From an uncultured Eubacteriales bacterium (GTDB taxonomy: Bacteria > Bacillota > Clostridia > Oscillospirales > CAG-272): DNA of 22,047 nucleotides. A program made the translations under genes and the position numbers. The notes beneath the pieces are model-generated. The model was given only the letters and a program-made list of their open reading frames with translations, made no database searches and had not been told where the DNA came from. Each line of letters starts with the position of its first letter. Position 1 is the stretch's first letter. The stretch is taken from positions 1-22,047 of the forward strand of contig CAKXXW010000026.1 of the NCBI GenBank assembly GCA_934378145.1. The letters run 5' to 3'. This document shows positions 8,373 to 16,325 of this stretch, in pieces.

Positions 8373-8825
8373 AAGTTTTTCGCCCGCCTTTTTCTAAAAA
8401 GGCGGCACGGATCCAACGCCGTGGGGCGTTGGTCGCCGCCCGTAGGCGGCGAAACTCCTCTTACCGCGTTTCTTTTTGCAAAGCTTTTTCTTTGCGCGTC
8501 CTCCTTGCAAAGAAAAAGCGTCTATGTTTTTTGGAGGAAAATCGTCCTGTAAAAAATTAACCGATTTCTTTGGGAAACAGGTCGTTCACCCTTGGAAATT
8601 TAATGGCGCTTTTTCTTTTGCCTATAGCAGGCACAAAAGAAAAAGCTAAGCAAAAAGAAAATGCCGTTGAGGGAAATTTCGCCCTCTTCGGAGGGCGACC
8701 AAAGGCTCTGCCTTTGGATTCCGCAAGCCTCCCGAAAGGCTTGACCTAAACTTCAAAAAGACTGTAAATGAAGACCTCACCCGAAAACAATGCCCGAAAA
8801 AGAGCGTTGTCAGGGGTGAGGTCTT
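8303..8825. repeat. Composite hairpin element, copy 1 (long inverted repeat, non-coding)
   Basis: This 530-base gap between convergent genes is filled by one structured element. It is bounded by two copies of the GAAGACCTCACCC palindrome. Inside are two inverted arms, 8372-8520 and 8607-8754, around a centre at about 8521-8606. Reading inward, each arm has the same order: GAAGTTT, hairpin 1 (8384-8405 | 8724-8743), hairpin 2 (8413-8432 | 8699-8717), hairpin 3 (8434-8451 | 8680-8697) and a 13-bp A/T-rich hairpin 4 (8483-8519 | 8608-8646). A second copy in opposite orientation lies at 18221-18806. Short reading frames here follow the repeat, not a protein family. It resembles a MITE- or REP-like non-autonomous repeat; no transposase or target duplication was seen. 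Confidence 0.85.
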
Positions 8826-8830
8826 TTTTA
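8770..8830. terminator. Terminator-like hairpin at the right end of element copy 1
   Basis: AAGACCTCACCC (8771-8782) pairs with GGGTGAGGTCTT (8814-8825), and an inner stem ACAATGC/GCGTTGT (8787-8793 with 8804-8810) fits inside it. On the + strand it is followed by a run of T, making a strong intrinsic terminator. On the - strand it lies just past the stop of the SPOCS-LysM gene with a weaker T tail, so it may work in both directions. Confidence 0.6.
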
Positions 8831-10381
8831 TTAAACTATAAGAAAGTTCGTTCCAGCAAGCGAATCGTCGGCGTCGGGTGAAGAGTATTTCAGCCCGTTC
8901 GCCGCGGCAAGCTCTGCGGGGTCCGTCGAATAGCGCTTCGCAATGTCCCAAAGCGTCTCTCCCGGCGCGGCGTAGGCTACCGTCCACGCGGCTCTGCGGT
9001 TTGCACTCTTCTCTCCGAATTCAGCTGATGTGACTGCCTTTATTTCCGCCTCGCCGAAAACCGCGACCTCCGCTGCAATATCCGCCGAAAGCGCGATGTT
9101 CTCGCCTTCGGTCTTCGCACGGCAGGTCATAACCGTGAGACGCGCAGAATATCCGCTCGGCTCCTCATTGCCCGTGCCGACCTCGGCAGAGAAGATCTGC
9201 TCGGCTTCACGGCAGGTATATTCGTCGCCCGCACCGAAGAGGATATTGTATCTGCACTTCACATCGAGAAGATATTTTCCGTTTTCAAATCTCATGCCGG
9301 TCGGTTGAGCGTCGCACACGCAGTCAAGGATCTTCGCACCCTCGGGAAGTCCGTCAAATACAGCCGAGCCGTCGTGGCTGAATTCGGTATTCGTGCAGAG
9401 AATGAGGTACGGGACCTTGAATGTATCGAATTCGGGCGAGGTCGTCTGCTCTGTCGAATAAATGTCGCAGGTGAGCTTCACGGGGGCATTTTTGCGGGCG
9501 TAACATTCGATGCAGAGAGTCGCACGGCAGACCAGCGAGCCTTCGGCTTCGTCGCTCGTAACGCCGTTCACATAGGCGTATCCCGAGAGGCACCAGCCCT
9601 CACCGTCAAGGTCAAGCTCAACGGGCGCTTCAAAGGCGACTCTGCTTTCGGAGGCGACTGTCTCGCCCTCGGGAGATGTGCAGAGCAGTGTGAACACGAC
9701 GGTTCCGCGGCAGACGGCTCCCATGTCGGATGGCAGGCAGGAATTGACGGCGGCAGAGGCGCGGACGCCTATGACCTTAGCTCCTGCTTCGGTCGGGAAG
9801 ACGGTTTCGGCTTCGGTCGAGTCGTTCATGCCCTTCTCGGTGACAAGGGTCACATATGTTTTGTCGAGCTTTTTGATGCTTTCGTCCGAGGTGCAGCCGC
9901 GAAGCTCGGCCTGAGTATTTCTCTCACCCGTGACACGGATGTGATGGCGAAGCCGGCTTTTTACGCTGAGCTTTCTCGGTGCCGTGACTTTTCCGGTCAC
10001 GCTTTCGGCGCATACCGAGTGTTCCGCGTGCAGTCCCGCACCGCGGTCGAGCGGAAGATCGGGAGAGACGGGAGCCGTGACCTCATAAGAGGACGAAAGG
10101 TTCGCCGTCGCGGGCTTTCCGTCGCCGCCGACATACAGAACGCTCCAATCGGCGTTTCCGGCGAATTCGGCATCGGTGCTTCCTGTGTAGCCGGAGGGGC
10201 ATGAAAACGAGGGAGTTACCCTCAGAAGGCGTCGTATCTCGGGAAGATAATCGGGGAGCGTAAAGTCCTCCGCTATCTCCGAATTGACATCCGAATCGTA
10301 CACGGAGGTTCCCGCACCGTTCTCGGTAGGCGCAAAGATGATCTCGTCAGTTACGGCAATGCCGCCGTTCGGTTTATTCAT
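8831..10381 (-). CDS. SPOCS (DUF3794) and LysM domain protein, probable spore-envelope protein
   Basis: The product is 516 aa with no signal peptide or membrane helix. The last 50 residues (about 467-516) are a LysM peptidoglycan-binding domain (YAAPGETLWDIAKRY, then AELAAANGL). The preceding region is β-rich and matches the clostridial architecture of SPOCS/DUF3794 domains followed by LysM, including the N-terminal FTLPDYLPEIRRLLRV. Such proteins are found in endospore formers and are thought to act at the cortex or coat of the forespore; the exact role is not established. ATG 10381 is chosen because GGAG (10391-10394) precedes it; an upstream reading to 10456 would cross a promoter. A sigma-E-like promoter lies at 10414-10441, consistent with mother-cell expression. 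The gene is convergent with the ATPase gene across the hairpin element. Confidence 0.82.
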   Translation of the reverse strand: MNKPNGGIAVTDEIIFAPTENGAGTSVYDSDVNSEIAEDFTLPDYLPEIRRLLRVTPSFSCPSGYTGSTDAEFAGNADWSVLYVGGDGKPATANLSSSYEVTAPVSPDLPLDRGAGLHAEHSVCAESVTGKVTAPRKLSVKSRLRHHIRVTGERNTQAELRGCTSDESIKKLDKTYVTLVTEKGMNDSTEAETVFPTEAGAKVIGVRASAAVNSCLPSDMGAVCRGTVVFTLLCTSPEGETVASESRVAFEAPVELDLDGEGWCLSGYAYVNGVTSDEAEGSLVCRATLCIECYARKNAPVKLTCDIYSTEQTTSPEFDTFKVPYLILCTNTEFSHDGSAVFDGLPEGAKILDCVCDAQPTGMRFENGKYLLDVKCRYNILFGAGDEYTCREAEQIFSAEVGTGNEEPSGYSARLTVMTCRAKTEGENIALSADIAAEVAVFGEAEIKAVTSAEFGEKSANRRAAWTVAYAAPGETLWDIAKRYSTDPAELAAANGLKYSSPDADDSLAGTNFLIV

Positions 10382-10413
10382 AGTATTTATCTCCTTTTTC
10401 TGATTTCCGATAA

Positions 10414-10441
10414 ATTCTATGCACCGACGGCGGCATATATG
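10414..10441 (-). promoter_or_regulatory. Sigma-E-like sporulation promoter of the SPOCS-LysM gene
   Basis: On the - strand, CATATAT (10441-10435) and CATAGAAT (10421-10414) are separated by 13 nt. This fits the mother-cell sigma-E pattern (ATA, about 16 nt, CATA-n-n-n-T), and CATAGAAT is close to the usual -10 box. A transcript would begin near 10407, about 26 nt before the ATG. No sigma-A promoter of similar quality was seen in this gap. Confidence 0.5.
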
Positions 10442-10480
10442 TATTCTGTTTTGCACGGAGAAGGCTCTCCGGCACTTTTT

Positions 10481-11035
10481 TCAGAGTGCCGAAGCCCTTT
10501 CTTTCACATTTTCAAACTTTTCCTTGTAGCAATCTATCGCGTTCTGTATCGTTCTGATGGCATAATTGCGGTCGGAGAGTGCCTGAACATCCGTCTCCTT
10601 GTTTTCAAGCTGCTTGTAAACGGCGAAGAAGTGCATTATTTCGTCGAAAATATGCGGCGGGATCTCATTGAGGTCCTTGATGGAGTTATAGTTCGGGTCG
10701 GAGAAGGGGATCGCTATGATCTTGTCGTCGAGCTTTCCGCCGTCGATCATACGCATATTGCCTATCGGATAGACTCTTATAAGTGTCATGGGGTGTATCG
10801 GGACCGAGCAGATGACGAGAACATCGAGGGGGTCGCCGTCGTCGGCATAGGTCCGCGGTATGAAGCCGTAATTCTGGGGATAATGTGTCGCTGTGTAAAG
10901 GATCCTGTCGAGCTTGAGTATTCCCGTATCCTTGTCAAGTTCGTATTTGCAGTTGCTGCCCTTCGGGATCTCGATAAGGGTCTCAAAATCCTCGGGAGTG
11001 ATGCGCTTGGGCGAGATATCATGCCAGATGTTCAT
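10481..11035 (-). CDS. ppa: Inorganic pyrophosphatase, family I
   Basis: The product is 184 aa, a normal length for soluble family I pyrophosphatase, which hydrolyses PPi to two phosphates in the cytoplasm and pulls biosynthetic reactions forward. The family signature DDGDPLDVLV is at 65-74, with metal-binding Asp66, Asp68 and Asp71, and a second acidic site follows in DGGKLDDKIIAIP (about 98-110). The substrate-side segment YPQNYGFIPRTY (52-63) is also typical. The gene lies 32 nt after the obg stop on the same strand and is probably the last gene of the DUF512-der-obg-ppa transcript. A stem CGGCACT/AGTGCCG spans its stop codon, but no T run follows, so termination there is uncertain. Confidence 0.95.
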   Translation of the reverse strand: MNIWHDISPKRITPEDFETLIEIPKGSNCKYELDKDTGILKLDRILYTATHYPQNYGFIPRTYADDGDPLDVLVICSVPIHPMTLIRVYPIGNMRMIDGGKLDDKIIAIPFSDPNYNSIKDLNEIPPHIFDEIMHFFAVYKQLENKETDVQALSDRNYAIRTIQNAIDCYKEKFENVKERASAL

Positions 11036-11067
11036 ACTTGTGTCTCCTTGAACTTATTTTAATGGAT

Positions 11068-12345
11068 TTATTTTACGAAATCAAATTCAAAATCATAGAT
11101 ATTAACGGTGCAGCCGTCGGTGCAGCCCTTCTTTTCGAGAAGGTCGATGACCCCCGCCTTCTGGATAACTCTCTGGAAGAAGGCGAGCGATTCGTAATCG
11201 TCAAGGTTGACCTGCCCCATAAGGTTAACGAGCCATTCGCCCTCGACATAGAAGGTATCGTTTTCGCGGCGGACGGTCGTGACCCTGCCTTCGTCCGAGC
11301 GGGCATATTCGTCCTCGGGCGAATATTCGCTTTCATAGATCGTGAGGGGAGGGAGGAGCTTGAGGCGCTCCGATACAAGGTGAACGAGCCTGTCAAGTCC
11401 TTCTCCGGTCGCCGCCGAAACATATATAAGCTCCCAGCCGTTCCCGTCGATGAAATCCTCAAAAGATGTAAGATCCGCATCGGGCGGAAGCATATCGGTC
11501 TTGTTTGCGACTATTATCTGCGGACGGGAGGCAAGCTCCTCGCTGTATTTTTTCAGCTCGGTGTTGATCTTAACGATGTCGTCGACGGGATTGCGTCCTT
11601 CGATGCCCGAGACATCGACGACATGGAGCAGCAGCCTGCAACGGTCGATGTGGCGAAGGAAGGCATGCCCGAGTCCCGCGCCGTCGGCGGCTCCCTCGAT
11701 AAGTCCCGGGATATCTGCGGCGACGAAGCCCGATTCATCACCGGTCTTGACGACTCCGAGATTCGGGGAGAGGGTCGTGAAATGGTAGTCGGCTATTTTC
11801 GGACGGGCGGAGGATATGCGCGAAAGTATCGAGGATTTTCCGACATTCGGAAATCCTATGAGTCCGACATCGGCGAGCATCTTAAGCTCGAGCTGAAGCT
11901 CCTTTGCCTCACCCGCCGAACCTTGCTTTGCGAACATAGGCACCTGCCGCGTCGGTGTCGCAAAATGACGGTTGCCCCAGCCTCCGCGACCTCCGCGGCA
12001 GCAGATGAAGGGCTGATCGTCCGACATATCCTTGATTATTTTGCCCGTTTCGGCGTCTTTTATGAGCGTTCCGGCGGGGACCTTTATTATGAGATCCTGA
12101 CCGTTTGCACCGTGGAATTTCGCGCCGGCACCGGGAAGACCGTTAGCAGCGACAAATTTTCTCTTGTAGCGGAAGGCGAGGAGGGTATTGCTACCCGGGT
12201 CGACGATGAAGACTATATTGCCTCCGCGACCGCCGTCGCCTCCGTCGGGACCGCCGTGGCTGACATACTTTTCACGCCTGAACGATACGGCACCGTTGCC
12301 GCCGTCGCCTGCTTTGACGGATATTTTGACTATATCTATAAACAC
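11068..12345 (-). CDS. obg: GTPase Obg/CgtA
   Basis: The product is 425 aa, a ribosome-associated GTPase involved in 50S assembly and stress control. The N-terminal Obg fold is glycine-rich (GDGGNG, GGPDGGDGGRGGN, GRGGWGN; residues 1-158). The G domain follows with GFPNVGKS (164-171), the switch/G3 segment DIPGLIEGA (211-219) and NKTD (281-284). A C-terminal OCT domain (about 345-425) completes the form usual in Firmicutes. The start is GTG at 12345, with AGGA about 8 nt upstream. The gene lies 27 nt after der and 32 nt before ppa, all on the - strand, so it is probably cotranscribed with two other translation-linked genes. Confidence 0.96.
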   Translation of the reverse strand: MFIDIVKISVKAGDGGNGAVSFRREKYVSHGGPDGGDGGRGGNIVFIVDPGSNTLLAFRYKRKFVAANGLPGAGAKFHGANGQDLIIKVPAGTLIKDAETGKIIKDMSDDQPFICCRGGRGGWGNRHFATPTRQVPMFAKQGSAGEAKELQLELKMLADVGLIGFPNVGKSSILSRISSARPKIADYHFTTLSPNLGVVKTGDESGFVAADIPGLIEGAADGAGLGHAFLRHIDRCRLLLHVVDVSGIEGRNPVDDIVKINTELKKYSEELASRPQIIVANKTDMLPPDADLTSFEDFIDGNGWELIYVSAATGEGLDRLVHLVSERLKLLPPLTIYESEYSPEDEYARSDEGRVTTVRRENDTFYVEGEWLVNLMGQVNLDDYESLAFFQRVIQKAGVIDLLEKKGCTDGCTVNIYDFEFDFVK

Positions 12346-12372
12346 TTGATATTTCCTGCCTTTTAAGAATTT

Positions 12373-13704
12373 TTACACTCCGTCGTCGCCCTTCATACGG
12401 ATTATGAGCTTTATCGGTGTTCCGTTGAAGCCGAAGGTCTTGCGCAGACAGTTCTCGATATATCTCTGATATGAGAAATGGAAAAGCTCTGCGTTGTTGC
12501 AGAAGATGACGAAGGTCGGAGGGGCTACCGCCGTTTGCGTCATATAATAGATCTTCAGCCTCTTGCCCTTGTCTGTCGGCGGCTGGGTGCGTGTCGTTGC
12601 CTCGTTGAGCATATCGTTGAGCATTCCCGTCGTGATGCGAAGCACCGACTGACCGTAGACATAATTTATGTGTTCAAAGAGGTTATTTATTCTCTGTCCC
12701 GTTTTTGCCGATACGAATATTATCGGAGCGTAGGGCATATATGCGAGAGCCACGCGGATCTTATCGGTGAATTCCTTTACGGTCGAGTTGTCCTTTTCGA
12801 TGGTGTCCCACTTGTTGACGACGATGATAGAGGGCTTTCCCGCCTCGTGTGCGATGCCCGCGATCTTTTCGTCCTGCTCTGTGATGCCGGTAGAGGCGTC
12901 GATCATAATGAGGCAGACATCGGCGCGTTCGACCGCCGTATGTGCGCGGAGGACGCTGTATTTTTCGATGACATCCCTGACCTTTGCCTGACGGCGGATG
13001 CCCGCAGTGTCGATGAAGGTGTAGCTTCCGTACTGATTTACAAGGAAGGTATCTATCGCGTCGCGCGTCGTTCCGGCAATATCAGAGACAATGAGCCTGT
13101 TCTCTCCGAGCATACGGTTTATTATCGAGGATTTTCCGGCGTTCGGCTTGCCTATGACGGCGACCTTTATGCCCGCGTCGGAATCGTCGTTTTCCTTTTC
13201 CTCCGGTAGAAGGGCGACTATCTCGTCAAGAAGGTCACCCGTGCCGCTTCCGTGGAGCGATGACACGGCGACGGGGTCGCGGTCAAAGCCAAGCTCGAAG
13301 AATTCGTAGAATTCAAAGGGCGCTCCGCCGACGCGGTCGCATTTGTTGACGCAGAGGACGAGAGGCTTGCCCGATCTTTTGAGCATTACGGCAATGTCGC
13401 GGTCGTCGGCGACAAGCCCCGCCCTGACATCGGTCATGAAGACTATGACATCGGCGGTCTCGATCGCGATCTCCGCCTGCAGCTTCATCTGCGAGAGAAT
13501 AATATCGTCGGTCTTCGGCTCGATGCCTCCCGTGTCGATCACGATGAAGCTCCTGCCGCACCATTCCGCCTCGCCGTAGATGCGGTCGCGGGTGACACCC
13601 GGCGTGTCCTCTACTATCGAACGGCGTTCGCCGATTATTTTATTGAAAAGCGTACTTTTGCCGACATTCGGACGGCCGACTATGGCAACTATGGGTTTTG
13701 ACAT
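12373..13704 (-). CDS. der: Ribosome biogenesis GTPase Der (EngA), tandem G domains
   Basis: The product is 443 aa with the diagnostic two consecutive GTPase domains. The first has GRPNVGKS (10-17), DTGG (57-60) and NKCD (120-123); the second has GKPNAGKS (185-192), DTAG (232-235) and NKWD (297-300). A KH-like C-terminal domain (about 350-443) follows. Der is required for maturation of the 50S subunit. The start at ATG 13704 has AGAAAGGA upstream, and the length is normal. It lies 15 nt downstream of the DUF512 radical-SAM gene, a neighbourhood seen in many Clostridia. Confidence 0.96.
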   Translation of the reverse strand: MSKPIVAIVGRPNVGKSTLFNKIIGERRSIVEDTPGVTRDRIYGEAEWCGRSFIVIDTGGIEPKTDDIILSQMKLQAEIAIETADVIVFMTDVRAGLVADDRDIAVMLKRSGKPLVLCVNKCDRVGGAPFEFYEFFELGFDRDPVAVSSLHGSGTGDLLDEIVALLPEEKENDDSDAGIKVAVIGKPNAGKSSIINRMLGENRLIVSDIAGTTRDAIDTFLVNQYGSYTFIDTAGIRRQAKVRDVIEKYSVLRAHTAVERADVCLIMIDASTGITEQDEKIAGIAHEAGKPSIIVVNKWDTIEKDNSTVKEFTDKIRVALAYMPYAPIIFVSAKTGQRINNLFEHINYVYGQSVLRITTGMLNDMLNEATTRTQPPTDKGKRLKIYYMTQTAVAPPTFVIFCNNAELFHFSYQRYIENCLRKTFGFNGTPIKLIIRMKGDDGV

Positions 13705-13719
13705 TTTGTTTTTCCTTTC

Positions 13720-15021
13720 TCAGAGTTGTCCGGTGAGATTCAGAAGGAAGTTTCCTCCGTCCTCACCCGAGGGCTTTATGCTTACGCCGAGGCGCGCTTC
13801 GAGTTCTTTCAGGCTCATGTCGTCAAGGAATACATCGTCTCCCGCGCGAAGCGCATTCGCGGGGATAAGAAGCTCGTCGCCGAGATCCTTTCCTTCAAGC
13901 TGAGCGGCGATGTCCTGCCCCGTGAGAAGTCCCGAGACCGTCACCGTTTCGCCGTAAAAACAGTTTATTATCTTATATACATTTATCTCAAGCCCGGGGA
14001 TGTCAAGCTCTCCGCATAGCCTTGAGATCATTTCGTATGCCGCCGCGCCGGTCGCGACCGAGACCTTTCTCGGCAGCTTTATTTCATCTGGTTCAAGGAA
14101 GGCAAGCTCGGCGTGAAAATCCGATTCAAATGACCTGAGCATACCGACGCCGTTTTCTATCTGACCGTAATCCTCGTAGTAATCCTCATCAGGTATCGGA
14201 AGTCCGGCGAGCAGGTAGAATTCGTCCGAGCAGAAGAATATCCTTGAGCCGAGCTTCTGTCGGCACTTTTCGCCGAGGGCATTGACCTGACCTATGACAG
14301 CCGCGGCTTCTTCGGGAGAGAAGCCCCTGAGAGGGTAAAGTCCTTCTCGGTGCCGCGTCAGTCCGGCGGGGACTACCGAAACGCCCGTCAGCTGAGGTGT
14401 GTATTTCAGCAGATCGTGCATCGTGCGGTCGAGCGAGGCACCGTCGTTTATCCCGCGGCAGAGGACTATCTGGCAGTTAAGCTCAAGTCCCGCTTCGGCA
14501 AATCGGTCAAGGTAAGAGAGTACCTTTCCGGCACGCTTGTTTTTCATCATTTCGCACCGAAGCTCAGGGTCGGTCGTGTGGACCGAGATGCGGACGGGCG
14601 AGATGTGCATTTTTATTATCCTCTCGACATCCTTGTCGAAGATGTTCGTGAGCGTTATATAGTTACCGTGGAGGAAGGACAGGCGCGAGTCGTCGTCCTT
14701 GAAGTAGATAGTCTCCCTCATCCCGGGCGGGTTCTGATCTATGAAGCAGAAGATGCACTTGTTTGCGCAGCAGCGCTTCTTGTCCATGAGAGGCGTGTCG
14801 AATTCAAGCCCTATATCGTCGAATCCGTCGCCGTGGATCCTTGCAGTGAAGGGAACACCTTCGCGCGTAAGCCCGAGGATCACCTCTCTGTCGGCAAGCC
14901 AGAAGCGGTAGTCAAGGACATCGTTTATCTCATTCCCGTTGATCGAAACGAGCGTGTCGCCGGCAACTATTCCGGCTTTTTCGGCAGCCGAGCCGCTGTC
15001 GACAGACTTTATTATGACCGT
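13720..15021 (-). CDS. PDZ and radical-SAM DUF512 protein with apparent ACG start
   Basis: The product is about 433 aa. It begins with a PDZ-like domain (IIKSVDSGSAAEKAGIVAGD, then LVSINGNEINDVLDYRF), then a radical-SAM-type cluster C-x3-C-x2-C (Cys85, Cys89, Cys92) and a C-terminal DUF512 region. The family (TIGR03279-like) has no firmly established reaction. The N-terminal reading is continuous from a TAA at 15046-15048 but contains no ATG, GTG or TTG before GTG 14883, which would delete the PDZ domain. ACG at 15019-15021 sits where homologues have Met and lies 8 nt after GGAGG, so it is the best start. Either ACG is used or the base is an assembly error for ATG. A consensus promoter lies just upstream, and der follows after 15 nt. 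Confidence 0.85.
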   Translation of the reverse strand, partial: TVIIKSVDSGSAAEKAGIVAGDTLVSINGNEINDVLDYRFWLADREVILGLTREGVPFTARIHGDGFDDIGLEFDTPLMDKKRCCANKCIFCFIDQNPPGMRETIYFKDDDSRLSFLHGNYITLTNIFDKDVERIIKMHISPVRISVHTTDPELRCEMMKNKRAGKVLSYLDRFAEAGLELNCQIVLCRGINDGASLDRTMHDLLKYTPQLTGVSVVPAGLTRHREGLYPLRGFSPEEAAAVIGQVNALGEKCRQKLGSRIFFCSDEFYLLAGLPIPDEDYYEDYGQIENGVGMLRSFESDFHAELAFLEPDEIKLPRKVSVATGAAAYEMISRLCGELDIPGLEINVYKIINCFYGETVTVSGLLTGQDIAAQLEGKDLGDELLIPANALRAGDDVFLDDMSLKELEARLGVSIKPSGEDGGNFLLNLTGQL

Positions 15022-15052
15022 AAGCGCCGCCTCCTTTCCATAGTATTATATT

Positions 15053-15081
15053 ATTATACCATATAAGCCTGTTTATGTCAA
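15053..15081 (-). promoter_or_regulatory. Consensus sigma-A promoter for the DUF512-der-obg-ppa cluster
   Basis: On the - strand, TTGACA (15081-15076) and TATAAT (15058-15053) are separated by exactly 17 nt, a perfect match to the housekeeping consensus. Transcription should start near 15046, giving a leader of about 25 nt that carries AAAGGAGG. This placement shows the DUF512 protein must start close to 15021 and not at the GTG 138 nt further on. Confidence 0.9.
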
Positions 15082-15096
15082 TCACACAGGCAAACT

Positions 15097-15123
15097 AAAA
15101 ACCGCCGCGAAGCGGCGGTTTTT
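15097..15123 (-). terminator. Intrinsic terminator of the Gfo/Idh gene
   Basis: A 7-bp GC stem, CCGCCGC/GCGGCGG, with a 3-nt loop is flanked by five A and five T, so it can work in both directions. It begins 4 nt after the stop of the oxidoreductase gene on the - strand and insulates it from the promoter at 15053-15081. Confidence 0.9.
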
Positions 15124-15126
15124 GAC

Positions 15127-16206
15127 TTAATTCTCTCTCGGAGCGTCTATATCGTCGAATTTCACCGGAGTGCCGAGCCTGTCGGACTCGAATGCTGCCT
15201 CCATTATCTTCATCGAGCGTCTGAGCTGATCGTGAGTGATGAGCTGAGTCTCCTTGCCGTCGATGGCGCGGCAGACATTGCGGTAGAAGTCGTGGACATC
15301 GGTGACGGGGCGTTCGATGATCTTTTCCTCGGTCGTCTTCGCGTCTCTCGGTGCCATGGTCTTTGTAAGTCCCGCGGCGGTGACTACCGGAACGACATTT
15401 TCTTCGTTCCATTCGGTGCAGAGGACTTCACGGCAGGGCGCGTGCCAATCCTGGATGACTGCCGCACCCGAGGTCCCGACCATGTAGAATCTCGCAAGGC
15501 TGACAAAGTGGTTGGTGCCGACCTCGATCCTAGCGGTCACTCCGCGCTCAAAGTAAAGGTCGAGCTTGAAGCCGTCGTCGACTTCGGCATTCGTTATGTG
15601 ATCGCAGCGGCAGTAAACGCCGGTGATCTTTCTGTCGTATATGATACCGACCATCTGGTCGATGAGGTGGATGCCCCAGTCAAGGATCATTCCGCCGCCG
15701 TGTACTTCCTGACCTCTCCAGTCGCCGGGGATGCCGCGCGAACCCTGGACTCTCGATTCGACGGTGAAGACCTGTCCAAGCTCGCCCTTCCTGTAGAGGT
15801 CGCGCATGATGACATAATCCGCGTCCCAACGGCGGTTCTGATGAGTGGTGAAGAGCTTTCCGTATTTTTTCGACGCGGCTATCATTTCCTCAAGGTCGGA
15901 AGAATTCAGCGTGACCGGCTTTTCGGAAATTACATTCTTGCCGGCTTTTATAGCCTCTATCGCAAGGGGCTTGTGGCAATCGTTCGGCGTCGCTATCGTG
16001 ACAAGCTCGACGCTCTTGTCGTTAAGTAATTCCTCAAGAGAGGAGTAGGCGTGGATGCCCTTCGATTCGGCAAGCTCGCGCCTTGATTCCTTTATATCCC
16101 AGATACCGGCAAGCTCAACGCAATCGCTGGCGGCAAAGTGGCGTGTGTGCCAGCCGCCCATGCCGCCGTAACCTATTACCGCAACTCTTTTTTTGTTTTC
16201 AGACAT
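15127..16206 (-). CDS. Gfo/Idh/MocA-family NAD(P)-dependent oxidoreductase
   Basis: The product is 359 aa. An N-terminal Rossmann fold carries VAVIGYGGMGGWH (8-20), the family's EKP motif is at 95-97 (ISEKPVTL), and the C-terminal catalytic half has GGMILDWGIHLID (171-183), in which Asp176 and His180 are the usual active-site residues. Members oxidise or reduce sugars, inositols and related polyols; the substrate cannot be told from sequence and no sugar-pathway gene is adjacent. ATG 16206 is chosen because GGAGGT is 4 nt upstream; a longer reading to 16308 would include the promoter at 16267-16295. It is monocistronic, with its own promoter and terminator, and divergent from lepA. Confidence 0.93.
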   Translation of the reverse strand: MSENKKRVAVIGYGGMGGWHTRHFAASDCVELAGIWDIKESRRELAESKGIHAYSSLEELLNDKSVELVTIATPNDCHKPLAIEAIKAGKNVISEKPVTLNSSDLEEMIAASKKYGKLFTTHQNRRWDADYVIMRDLYRKGELGQVFTVESRVQGSRGIPGDWRGQEVHGGGMILDWGIHLIDQMVGIIYDRKITGVYCRCDHITNAEVDDGFKLDLYFERGVTARIEVGTNHFVSLARFYMVGTSGAAVIQDWHAPCREVLCTEWNEENVVPVVTAAGLTKTMAPRDAKTTEEKIIERPVTDVHDFYRNVCRAIDGKETQLITHDQLRRSMKIMEAAFESDRLGTPVKFDDIDAPREN

Positions 16207-16266
16207 AATTACCTCCGTAAAGCCGCAATTGCGAATATTCTTCGCCGGACGGCTCATTTCTCCCAT

Positions 16267-16295
16267 ATTATAAAGCATACCGTCACTTTTTTCAA
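16267..16295 (-). promoter_or_regulatory. Sigma-A promoter of the Gfo/Idh gene
   Basis: On the - strand, TTGAAA (16295-16290) and TATAAT (16272-16267) are 17 nt apart. Transcription would begin near 16260, giving a leader of about 54 nt before ATG 16206. It lies back to back with the lepA promoter. Confidence 0.8.
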
Positions 16296-16325
16296 GAAGA
16301 AATCGCACTTTTTCCGAAAAAATTC

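Noticed and set aside
8301..8560. Overlapping open frames of 72-83 codons on the + strand, and similar frames at 18494-18776
   Set aside because: They lie wholly inside the hairpin element, and similar peptides arise from the inverted copy because the DNA repeats. The peptides are low-complexity and match no family I recognise.
8303..8825. CRISPR array or insertion sequence
   Set aside because: There are no regularly spaced direct repeats with unique spacers and no transposase frame. Repeats are inverted and hairpin-based, and no clear target-site duplication was seen.
10440..10500. Intrinsic terminator after ppa
   Set aside because: Short stems exist (CGGCACT/AGTGCCG and CGGAGA/TCTCCG) but no T run follows, so I do not call a terminator.
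11038..12366. 442-codon open frame on the + strand opposite obg
   Set aside because: It mirrors the obg coding sequence, has no ribosome-binding site or domain, and runs through the intergenic spacers.
13720..14883. GTG 14883 as the start of the DUF512 protein
   Set aside because: It would remove the PDZ domain, which is intact and in frame upstream, and would leave a leader of about 160 nt after the consensus promoter with no ribosome-binding site near the GTG.
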